Assembly: GCA_021646465.1 (NCBI GenBank)
Contig: SOET01000006.1
Coordinates: 62,001-126,000, forward strand
Direction of reading: 5' to 3'
Length of the DNA: 64,000 nucleotides
Source: Candidatus Kuenenia hertensis
GTDB lineage: Bacteria; Planctomycetota; Brocadiia; Brocadiales; Brocadiaceae
The notes under the pieces are model-generated. The model had not been told where the DNA came from and made no database searches. It saw nothing but the letters and a program-made list of their open reading frames with translations. Shown one piece after another: positions 8,564 through 16,700 of the stretch. The translations under genes and the position numbers were made by a program. Position 1 is the stretch's first letter. Each line of letters opens with the position of its first letter.

Positions 8564-10228
8564 TCATGTATCGGAAGAAACCCTGAGCAGCTCCTCCAAA
8601 GTAGTCTCACCCTTTCGAACCAACTCCAAACCATCTTCCCATAATGTTTTTGTCCCTTTTTTTATGGCCTCTTTCAATATTTCACTTGAATCCTTGTGGG
8701 CTAAAACAAGCCTTCGGATGTCCTCATCAACAACCAGAAGTTCAGCGATAGTCCTTCTCCCCTTCAATCCTGAATTATTACACTCATCACACCCCTTTGG
8801 ACCATACAAAGCAACACCTTCCTCTATCCCGACCGTCTGGCTAACCTCCGGCTCCGGCATATACAACTCGCGGCATTTTGGACACAACCTGCGAACAAGT
8901 CTTTGCGCGAGTATACCGACAAGGCACGATGAGATCAAATAATCCTCTATGCCCATATCCATCAACCGGGTAAAGGCAGAGGCGGAATCATTTGTATGGA
9001 GTGTTGAGAAAACAAGATGTCCGGTCAAAGAAGCCTGAACAGCAATCGATGCCGTCTCACGGTCCCTGATTTCACCAATCAAGACAACATCCGGATCATG
9101 TCGTAAAATCGAACGCAGCCCTGAGGCAAACGTCAGGTCGATCTGAGGATTTACCTGTATCTGGTTTACCCCCTGCATACTGTATTCTACCGGATCCTCT
9201 ACCGTAATAATCTTCACTTCGGACGAAACGATCTCCTTGAGAACGGCATACAATGTTGTTGTCTTTCCGCTTCCTGTCGGCCCTGTTACCAGAAACATAC
9301 CTTCAGGGCGGTTAAGCAGCCTGCGAAATTTCTTTAAAAAATCAGCCTGAAATCCCAGGCTTTCCAAATCAAGCATCACGGCAGTGCGGTCCAGAATCCT
9401 CATAACAATACCTTCTCCATGACTCATCGGGATAACGGAAACTCGCAAATCGATCTCCTTGCCCGCAACTTTCATTTTAATCCTGCCATCCTGCGGCAAT
9501 CGCTTTTCTGCAATATTTAACTTCGCCATAATCTTAATACGTGATACGATTGCGTTATACAGTTCACGCGGAGGGGGAGCAAGCTCGCTCAACACGCCAT
9601 CCACACGATAACGCAGCCTGGTATTTCTCTCGAAAACTTCAAGATGTATATCACTGGCGCCTACCTCAATTGCCTTCGTCAGAATACTGTTCACAAGCCT
9701 GATAACGGGCGCTTCAGAAGCCATATCACGCAATTGCTCTATGTCTTCCATCACCTCAACACTGGAAGCCATGGCATCGTCTTCTTCGCTTACCTCGGTT
9801 TCGTAAAGTTTCTCCAGAGAACCAAGGATATCTCTTTCCGTTCCTGCGAAAACCCGTATCTGTTTGCTGGTTGCTAATGTAATAGTTTCTATGAGCAACG
9901 TATCCTGCGGGTCTGCAAGGGCAATATCAAGAGTGTCTCCATTCAGACAAACAGGAAGCACACGGTTGGCCATCAAAAATACTTTTGGCATATTTTCCAA
10001 CACCGGGTAAGTATCGTTTTTCTTCTTTTCCCAGATTGATATTCCCAGTAACTCACTATAAGCGAGCCGAAGGTCTTCTTCTGAAACAGTTCCAAGGTCT
10101 ATCAGTATCCGACCAAGCTTTTGTCCCGTCTGCTTCTGCACCTCAAAGGCACGCTCTAAATCCTGACGGTTTACCTTGCCTATTTCAAGAAGAACATCAC
10201 CAACATTATGCTCAATTGTAAGCGTCAT
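8564..10228 (-). CDS. gspE: type II secretion / type IV pilus assembly ATPase GspE
   Basis: A 554-aa cytoplasmic hexameric ATPase that drives pseudopilus assembly. Residues 1-150 hold paired MshEN-type N-terminal motifs (GDVLLEIGK and GRILIDLGT repeats). The core has Walker A GPTGSGKTTT, an Asp box, Walker B LIGEIRD and the tetracysteine zinc site CPKC...CDEC. I chose the ATG at 10228, preceded by GAGAGAG, rather than a TTG 84 bases upstream. It follows gspG by 87 bases on the same strand, so the two form an operon. No gspD, gspF or gspC lie in this window; the rest of the secretion system must be elsewhere. Confidence 0.92.
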   Translation of the reverse strand: MTLTIEHNVGDVLLEIGKVNRQDLERAFEVQKQTGQKLGRILIDLGTVSEEDLRLAYSELLGISIWEKKKNDTYPVLENMPKVFLMANRVLPVCLNGDTLDIALADPQDTLLIETITLATSKQIRVFAGTERDILGSLEKLYETEVSEEDDAMASSVEVMEDIEQLRDMASEAPVIRLVNSILTKAIEVGASDIHLEVFERNTRLRYRVDGVLSELAPPPRELYNAIVSRIKIMAKLNIAEKRLPQDGRIKMKVAGKEIDLRVSVIPMSHGEGIVMRILDRTAVMLDLESLGFQADFLKKFRRLLNRPEGMFLVTGPTGSGKTTTLYAVLKEIVSSEVKIITVEDPVEYSMQGVNQIQVNPQIDLTFASGLRSILRHDPDVVLIGEIRDRETASIAVQASLTGHLVFSTLHTNDSASAFTRLMDMGIEDYLISSCLVGILAQRLVRRLCPKCRELYMPEPEVSQTVGIEEGVALYGPKGCDECNNSGLKGRRTIAELLVVDEDIRRLVLAHKDSSEILKEAIKKGTKTLWEDGLELVRKGETTLEELLRVSSDT

Positions 10229-10315
10229 ACTTATTGCTCTCTCGTAAAAAAATCCTTTACTGCCAGAGTTAAAGAGCTTGGGAGTCAACTCTTCAACCCT
10301 TAAACCCTTCAACCA

Positions 10316-10756
10316 CTATTCCCAGCTGACCACGTCAGCATCCTCTCCTTCACCGCCTTCAGTCCCATCCGCCCCATACGACATAATATCATAATCCCCG
10401 TTCTCACCGGGATACACATAGACGTACTCATTTCCCCACGGGTCTTTCGGAACAAACTTCTTTTTCAGATAAGGACCTTTCCAGTTTTCCACCCCATGCG
10501 GAACCGCTACCAACGCCTCCAATCCCTGCTCCTGCGCAGGATATCTGGTAGTATCAAGTTTAAACATCTCCAGGGCAGTAGAAAACCCTTCGATCTGCTG
10601 CTTTGCAACTGTCTGCCGCGATTCACCTACACGGCCAATCATTTTCGGACCGATCAATGCGGCAAGCAGACCGATGATAATCATAACAATGAGCAATTCC
10701 AGCAACGTAAAACCAATATTCCTCAAAAAATACGATTTCATTTTCAATTCTTTCAT
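10316..10756 (-). CDS. gspG: type II secretion major pseudopilin GspG
   Basis: A 146-aa inner-membrane pilin-like protein. The prepilin signal ends with glycine 15 followed by FTLLELLIVM, including the conserved Glu+5, and a 20-residue hydrophobic helix. The C-terminal part has the GspG hallmarks TRYPAQEQGLEAL, DPWGNEYVY and GENGDYDIMSYGADG, which form the calcium site and last strand. It is the first gene of a leftward operon with gspE. An inverted-repeat operator candidate lies 360-400 bases upstream. Confidence 0.95.
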   Translation of the reverse strand: MKELKMKSYFLRNIGFTLLELLIVMIIIGLLAALIGPKMIGRVGESRQTVAKQQIEGFSTALEMFKLDTTRYPAQEQGLEALVAVPHGVENWKGPYLKKKFVPKDPWGNEYVYVYPGENGDYDIMSYGADGTEGGEGEDADVVSWE

Positions 10757-10854
10757 TTCTCTTTACTCCAGGTAATAAGGATTTAATTAGGTCTTTGGCT
10801 ACTTTTAACGGGAGCATTCACAAATTTTTGCAAAACCATCATTCTTGTTCCCAA

Positions 10855-10883
10855 GTAGAGACTGGTTTGAAATCTGTCTCTAC
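10855..10883. repeat. REP-like palindrome, GTAGAGAC family (AGGTTT core)
   Basis: 29 bp with GTAGAGAC ... GTCTCTAC ends and a slightly mismatched GGTTT/AAATC core. Confidence 0.75.
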
Positions 10884-10940
10884 AATTGTGAAGGAAGATC
10901 ATGCTTCCTGTCATGAGAAGCAAAGCTTCTAAAGCAATTA

Positions 10941-10966
10941 CGTTCCAAAGCCGGAGCTTTGGAACG
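10941..10966. repeat. palindrome with CGTTCCAAAGC / GCTTTGGAACG arms
   Basis: Perfect 11-bp arms around CGGA. Degraded relatives of its GGAACGAG edge occur near 1078 and 26157, each followed by a shared TCATGCTTTACA-like stretch. Confidence 0.65.
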
Positions 10967-11119
10967 AGCCAGGGTCTCTTTTGGAATTTTGCAAAAATTT
11001 GGGAATACTCCCTATTATCCTACCCTATTTTTCAAACTATTTCACTTTTTTTTATACCAAAAAAAGCTGTTTCTTTCAAATTAAAGTATACATCTTTCTT
11101 ACAAGATTGAACTATTAAA

Positions 11120-11158
11120 ATACACAATGTGTATTCCTTGCTATATTACATTGTGTAT
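11120..11158. promoter_or_regulatory. tandem operator-like palindromes (ATACACA-A-TGTGTAT)
   Basis: 11120-11134 is a perfect 7+1+7 palindrome. The inverse 11-mer (reading ATACACAATGT on the minus strand) is at 11148-11158, with centres about 25 bases apart. The same 12-mer ATACACAATGTG occurs at 52341-52352, 30 bases before the cytochrome c start. This suggests a binding site for a dimeric regulator; the regulator is unknown. Confidence 0.4.
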
Positions 11159-11316
11159 ATATACTCAAAGAGTTCACAAAATGTGCTGTTCAAAACTATC
11201 TAACTATTTATGCAAACAGAGGCTAAACGTAAATTCTTGAATCCCTATTTGTGAACCTTACAGCATAGAAAAAAATTTTCAAAATTAGTTAATCTTAACA
11301 CAACAGGATAAAGCAT

Positions 11317-11997
11317 TCATTCATCTTCATCTTCACTATCTTCTTCGTCTTCATATTCATATTCTTCCTCATAGTCCACCTCATAATCATCGTCATCATC
11401 GTCATAGAAACCGTTTCGTTCATCAGACCGCGAATGAGCAGTGGAGGCTTTGCCTGCCCTGCTTCCCAAAACAGCAGAAGCTTTCAAAGCATCAATCTCT
11501 TTTTCGATTTCCTCATCAGAGAGTTCGCCCTCTGTTCTTTCGAATCTTACTGCCTGTTCTATCTCTTCGTCTAACCGGAATGTGGCAAGGCCTCCCAAAG
11601 GTTCAATATGTAAAACAGCCGTCATTTCACCAAAAACAAATCCCAATTTCTTACCATGCGCTGTACCATTCGGATAAAAGGTAAATATCCGAACTTGTTC
11701 GCCGGAGTCCTCCAAATTATCGGAAAACATTTGTATTTCAGAGGGAATCTCAACTTTTTCCTTGTCTTCGCACCATAGGTAACCATCCAATAAGTCAAGC
11801 ACTACTTCCGTTTTTACCCCGGTTGACATTGCAGTAATCCTTGCCTCCCGCAGGAAAAAAACAATTCCGGACATAACCTTCCTGAATTTAAGTGTATCGA
11901 GAGACCCTGTATAGCGGGGAATTGAAATACCGGCAATAATTCCCATAATTACCATAACAATAATAAGTTCGATTAAGGTAAATCCTTGTCCTTTCAT
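11317..11997 (-). CDS. GspH-like pseudopilin with a polyacidic C-terminal tail
   Basis: A 226-aa pilin-like protein. A short prepilin leader ends at glycine 5, followed by FTLIELIIVMVIMGIIAG with Glu+5 and a hydrophobic helix, then a GspH-type periplasmic domain (FRKVMSGIVFFLREARITAM resembles the minor-pseudopilin segment). The last 30 or so residues are almost entirely Asp, Glu and Tyr, a strongly anionic tail not typical of GspH. It is probably a minor pseudopilin of the same secretion system as gspG/gspE. The tail might bind calcium or a cationic cargo; that part is inference. Confidence 0.75.
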   Translation of the reverse strand: MKGQGFTLIELIIVMVIMGIIAGISIPRYTGSLDTLKFRKVMSGIVFFLREARITAMSTGVKTEVVLDLLDGYLWCEDKEKVEIPSEIQMFSDNLEDSGEQVRIFTFYPNGTAHGKKLGFVFGEMTAVLHIEPLGGLATFRLDEEIEQAVRFERTEGELSDEEIEKEIDALKASAVLGSRAGKASTAHSRSDERNGFYDDDDDDYEVDYEEEYEYEDEEDSEDEDE

Positions 11998-12453
11998 TGA
12001 ATTTTTTTTAGAAAATGGTAAAATTTTTTTTAAAATCCCTTCGCCCCTTTTTTGTCTTTCCGGTTCTGTTCCCGCATGAACGTTTGCTGGATTACTCCTT
12101 ACAGAATTTTCTTACACTTACAACACATTTGCAAGTGTTTTTTGTGCAAAGAAAGGAAGACACTACTGATAAGGTATTCTTTAGGATGTCATACGAAAGG
12201 ATATATTTCAATGGTTGCATGTTCCCGGCAGATGCCGAAAGTCTTGCGTAATCAACAATGGTTTCCAGCAATTCTCTCTCTTTTAAAAAATACCTTATCG
12301 CATGAGAGTAATCGCAAAGAAAAGTTTACCACCACCTTATAAAATAATTATAAATTTTTGTTGAAATATCATATTATTTTTTAAATAATATGTTAATTGA
12401 TTAATAATTATTCTTTTTTAGCACCTTTTTTTTCTTAGGATTCGGTGTTTAAA
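11998..12453. other. 456-bp divergent region between the GspH-like gene and the PerR/Fur gene
   Basis: Contains the promoters for both divergent genes. Visible features are an 11-bp inverted repeat pair (GATAAGGTATT near 12167, AATACCTTATC near 12290) about 110 bases apart, and the palindromic operator at 12370-12392. The AT content rises sharply toward the regulator gene. No gene is convincing. Confidence 0.55.
12361..12392 (+). promoter_or_regulatory. promoter and palindromic operator of the PerR/Fur-type gene
   Basis: A TTGAAA -35-like hexamer at 12361 is followed by a perfect palindrome at 12370-12392 with arms CATATTATTT / AAATAATATG and a 3-base centre, covering where the -10 would fall. 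An AT-rich palindrome directly before a PerR/Fur-family gene is the expected layout of autorepression. Confidence 0.55.
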
Positions 12454-12891
12454 ATGCAAACAGTTGAAAAACTTACTGACACATTAAAAAATAACGGTCT
12501 TAAAATTACTCCGCAAAGGCTGATGATTTTCAAGGTCCTGGAAAATAACACCACCCATCCCTCTGCTGAGGAGATTTATAAAAAGGTGAAAAAAGTGTAT
12601 CCTTCCGTATCATTTACCACAATCTACAAAACACTGGAAACGTTACGGGATCTTGGTGAAATAAAAGAACTCACCATTGATAAAGACCGTAAGCATTACG
12701 ACCCCGATATCAGTACCCACCACCACTTTATTTGCTCTGATTGCAGGCAGATTCATGACATTCACGAAGATTTTACCGCCAATATAAAACTTGATGATTC
12801 ATTAATAAAGGATTTTTCCATTTCCGGATTTCAGATATCTTTTTTCGGCGTCTGCAATAAGTGCGGACACAAAAGCTTCCAGGACAATTAA
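12454..12891 (+). CDS. Fur-family metalloregulator, PerR-like
   Basis: A 145-aa winged-helix repressor. The DNA-binding half has ITPQRLMIF and VSFTTIYKTLETL. The metal half has HHHFICSDC and CNKC, which give the two CxxC pairs of the structural zinc site seen in PerR and many Fur proteins. The residue pattern and length are closest to PerR, the peroxide-sensing branch, but Fur or Zur cannot be excluded. An in-frame GTG three codons upstream (12445) is an alternative start lying 4 bases after AGGA. Monocistronic, with an operator-like palindrome upstream. It could link oxidative or iron stress to the genes of this oxygen-sensitive organism. Confidence 0.9.
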   Translation: MQTVEKLTDTLKNNGLKITPQRLMIFKVLENNTTHPSAEEIYKKVKKVYPSVSFTTIYKTLETLRDLGEIKELTIDKDRKHYDPDISTHHHFICSDCRQIHDIHEDFTANIKLDDSLIKDFSISGFQISFFGVCNKCGHKSFQDN

Positions 12892-12901
12892 TCCATTCCG
12901 T

Positions 12902-12975
12902 CTGCAGGTCGGATTTCTTACCCTACAATACCAATTTGGAATAAAATATTGTCGGGTAAGAAACCCGACCTACAG
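12902..12975. repeat. 70-bp MITE-like double-hairpin element, copy A
   Basis: Two inverted GGTCGGGTTTCTTACCC-type arms surround a central AATACCAATT-GGAATAAAAT core. It is almost the reverse complement of the element at 13469-13538, including the core, so these are two copies of one element in opposite orientation. Confidence 0.8.
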
Positions 12976-13277
12976 GCTTTTTGTCTTAAAGATTCCGTTT
13001 TCCGAATTATTCTGACGACAAAATCTATTAAGCGTTCCCCCATTTACATGAGGACATGCTTCAAGATCAAATATTCTTTTATCCTTCGACATTCATTATT
13101 CCTTGTTCGATATTCGAGATTGGTATTATTATAAGAGTAATAAAGCTATACCAATAGGTATAAAAATTGCAAAAACAAGTTAGCGCTTATGATGCTGAGC
13201 CCACCCTACGGTTAAAGGCCGTCGAAGGCCTGATCAAACGTTTAGGAGTTTCAAAGTTGTATCGCAACATGCCAGAC

Positions 13278-13375
13278 AACCCCATAAATCCCCCTTTATT
13301 AAGGAGTAGAGACGCATTGCAATGCGTCTCTACATTCCCGCTTGTCTGACGGCAGGCAGGGGGGTTAAGGGGTTG
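13278..13375. repeat. nested repeat: GTAGAGAC palindrome inside a CCCC/GGGG inverted repeat
   Basis: The outer arms (AACCCCATAAATCCCCCTTT and GGGGGGTTAAGGGGTTG) flank a perfect 28-bp palindrome at 13306-13333 with arms GTAGAGACGCATTG / CAATGCGTCTCTAC. The arrangement suggests one repeat inserted into another. Confidence 0.7.
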
Positions 13376-13468
13376 TTTTTACTATTCAGCACATGGTTTA
13401 GGAACGAACCTGTAATATTTTTACGTTGAATAGGTACTTCCGTTCAGAACATCCCTTTTTGCAACACT

Positions 13469-13538
13469 GTAGGTCGGGTTTCTTACCCGACAACATTTTA
13501 TTCCTAATTGGTATTGTCGGGTAAGAAACCCGACCTAC
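13469..13538. repeat. 70-bp MITE-like double-hairpin element, copy B (inverted)
   Basis: Begins GTAGGTCGGGTTTCTTACCC and ends with the complement. The core matches copy A at 12902 in the opposite orientation with only a few differences. Confidence 0.8.
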
Positions 13539-13671
13539 ACTTCGCTCCGTTCGCTTCACTCATGACAGGCTTTGTCATCTGGGCGGAGTCCCTGTCTGCC
13601 GACCGGCAGGGAAAAATCTCTTTACCGCTCAGGATTAACTCCGTCGAAGCACAATTATAATAATTTATGGT

Positions 13672-13720
13672 ATGCATAAAAAAAAGGGGTGTTATATCTT
13701 TCGACATAACACCCCTTTTA
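13672..13720 (-). terminator. strong intrinsic terminator of the S-layer-like gene
   Basis: 14-bp perfect arms (AAAAGGGGTGTTAT / ATAACACCCCTTTT) around a 10-base loop. On the minus strand it is followed by a run of about nine T. It lies 28 bases after the stop codon, as expected for a very highly expressed gene. Confidence 0.92.
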
Positions 13721-13748
13721 ATACTTCTTTACTTAGAGAAGCGCTAAT

Positions 13749-16700
13749 TTACTCTGTGAGATTGACGTTCACCTTTGGATTAGTAACGCCCTTTATCTTG
13801 AACTTCACGTTAGCGCTGCCTTTCTTCTTCTTCGCCTTTATGGTGAAGGTTGCCTGACCACTTGTATCAGTCTCAGCACTGGAAGGTGTTACTTTAATCT
13901 TCTTCTTGTTCTTGGAAGTAAGCCCTCTCTTTACCTTCACACCTGAAGCAGGACAACCCTCATCATCAGTTACCAGCACGATAACATCCTCGCTGTCGCC
14001 CTTTGCAAGGTCTAACTCATCCGGGGTGACAGAAGCAGTTGTCGCCTCGGTCTCGTCTGGTTCCGGACAAAATTTTTCCTCCAGGGTTACCGCTTGAATA
14101 GTTACCGGTGGTGTTACTGTGACATCAACCGTCTCAGCGGTATATCCGGTTGCACTTACTGCTACCGTGTACTCACCAACAGCAAGACTGAAGGTAGCCG
14201 CACCTGTTGAATCAGTAACACCTGACTCACCATCAACCGTCACCGTAGCACCTTCAACCGGATTGCCTTCTGTGTCGTTAACCACGATTACCAATGTTGC
14301 AGGAATCGGAGTTGGTGAAGCTATCGGAGTAGGTGATACACCCGGTGTTGGTATTACCGCCGCCAGCAATGCAAAGTCAAGCGTTGTTGTATCGTCAGCG
14401 ATTACCGTTACGCCAGGAACCTGTTCAGGAGCATAACCGGTTGCGGTCGCAGTAAAGGTATACGTTCCTTCAGGAATACCATCGATCTGATAATATCCGG
14501 TTGAATCTGTTGTACCCGTAAACAAACCGGAAAGGTTTGCAACTACCGCACCTTCAATTCCCAACCCAGTTTCTTCGTCCGTCACGAACCCGGCAACAGA
14601 CCCGGTAGCAACAGGAGTTACTGTTGCAGTTGGCGTTACGCCAGGGGTAACCGCCGGAGTCGGAGTAGGTATTACCTCTTCACCTACCGTAGCAGTGTCG
14701 GTCACAACCGAGGTGCTGCCATCTGCATCAGGACTATCCGTGAACGCCGCCGTTATCGTATCGCCCGTTGCAGCCTGTATACGGGTGTTCTGCAGAGAAC
14801 TACTGGAGCTTACCAGAATAGTTCCCAAGAACGATCCGGTATCAGATCCAGTCTCAGTCAAATTAAGAGTTACTCCGGTAGAATCTGTCGTAGAGGTGAC
14901 TTTGGCACTTACAATATTCTCAGATCCAATCGAAGTATTCGATTCCGGATCATGCAGCGAAACAATCGCATTACCGCCTAAACCAACAGCATCCGAAGTA
15001 ATATCAATAACTGCACCAAAATTCTTCGTACTTACCTGTGCAGTAACATCACGCGCCGGAGAAGTTTCCTGATAGGTAACCGTCAAGGTGCCATTTGCCA
15101 CAGACCTTATAGTCTTTGGGGTCGTGGAACTGCTGGTCTCCGCTCCCGTCTGGAAGGTTCCGGTAAACTGCCCGGAAGATATAGCCGTTTCAGCAAGAGA
15201 AACCGTAATGCTTCCTGCACCTGACGACGAAGTCACGTATACATCCTGCGTTCCATTCCCGGTCAAATCGGAATCTTCAAGAGTAACAACAACCGAATCA
15301 CCGTTCAGGAATGCTTCATTTTTGCTCAGAGAAAGAACACCTTCACCCGCAGAGGTCACAATACTCACCAGGGTTAGATTCAACAGGTTATTCTCATTAG
15401 AACCGCTTGGCGAATCATTGTAGTAAATAGATACCGTGTCGCCTGCTGCCACTTTCAACTGTGGCGGAGAAGAATCCTGGGCTGTAGACCCAGTCGAAGT
15501 AAGCTTAAACGACCCTTTAAACGTGCCCGAATTTACCGATGTTTCCACCAGTTTAAAATGGGTGGTATTCGAAGTAGTCGCCGCGCTGGTATCCGTACTT
15601 GTAACACTTGATGAGTTGCTAGCAAAGACAACCTTTGCCGCTCCACCGTTCTTCTTAGCCAAATCTGAGCTAGCCGCAGAAGTGTTACCCGTAGACGTGC
15701 CTGATGGGAAACCAAGTCCCACTTCGTTTAAACTGACAGGAAGAGTGGTATCTCCGGAAACATATGTTGATTGCCCACCAGAGGTGCTTGTGTTAAGGTC
15801 TTCATCAACCAACGTAACAACAACCGTCTGAGTGAGACCTGCGGTACCAGATGGAGACACAGAAAGCTCCCCGGTATGTGTTGTAAATGTAATATTATTA
15901 GATGCAGATGTCGCAAGGTTATCACCAGAGGCATAATCACCGCTGGAATTGAGCGCATCATTATACCGTACACGGTACGTTGCACCCATATAACCCCCAA
16001 TGCGGAACAACTGCGTTCCGGATACCGTATCCGCACGATTCGGATCCATATCATTACCTACAACCTGTACCCAGGTTTTCCATGGCGTATAAAAGCCGGT
16101 GTTCGACATCTTTGTTACCGACAAGGTCAAGCCGGAAACGCCGGCAACTTCCCTGAACTCTTTATATATTCCATCAGATATCCTTACAACAGACCCGGTA
16201 CCAATGGTACGCGCCAGGTAATCGGCCGTCATCGGACCTTCAAATGTAATTGAAGATGTTCCCGTAAAATCCGCAAAAGTATTAGCATTTGTGGTAGCGC
16301 TGGAAGTGGTAACGCGCGCTGCAACAAAGTCAAATCCAACGGTACCAATAAAAGTACTCGAATTTATGCCCGTTTCTGTAACCGGAACGGCAATCCAGTG
16401 TGTGCCATCTGGCGATATCTCAGCCGTACCTGAAACCGCATCAGCTGTAGCAATGAAGGAGTTGGTTGTTGCGCCCGTTAGTGTGCTCTCTGCGGTCGAA
16501 GAATCACCTTTAGTAAGGGCAATCAGAGGAAAGGCGCTGGTCGCCTGCGTTCCCAACTTAAAGGAAGAAGACCCGGCAGCACCCAGCGGATCCCCGAACC
16601 CATATGTACCGGTGCCGCTAAATGAATTAGATATCTCCCACACCAGCGTACTATCAGCGTTAGAAATCCTGACCGATTGAGTACCCACCTTCGAACCATC

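Larger units (their letters stand above)
10757..11316. other. 560-bp intergenic region upstream of gspG
   Basis: Lies between the leftward GspH-like gene and leftward gspG and should hold the gspG-gspE promoter. It holds palindromes at 10855-10883 and 10941-10966 and a tandem ATACACAATGT motif at 11120-11158. No gene is convincing. Confidence 0.6.
12892..13671. other. 780-bp gene-free repeat cluster
   Basis: Lies between the PerR-like gene and the end of the S-layer-like gene. It is bounded by two inverted copies of a 70-bp hairpin element (12902-12975 and 13469-13538) and contains a nested set in which a GTAGAGAC palindrome (13306-13333) sits inside a larger inverted repeat (about 13278-13375). 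A short frame near 13167-13260 might be a gene remnant but has no recognisable motif. Confidence 0.65.

Noticed and set aside
12015-12342. Rightward short frames upstream of the PerR-like gene
   Set aside because: Low-complexity hydrophobic sequence without ribosome site or family match, lying in promoter DNA.
11998-12453. 11-bp inverted repeat pair (about 12167 and 12290) as ends of an insertion element
   Set aside because: No target duplication, no transposase and only one occurrence; likely chance in AT-rich DNA.
13167-13349. Short frame in the repeat island that might be a gene remnant
   Set aside because: No recognisable motif, its second half runs through the nested palindromes, and no ribosome site is present.
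13278-13538. Possible CRISPR array among the many palindromes
   Set aside because: Repeats are different families at irregular spacing with no constant-length spacers and no cas genes nearby.
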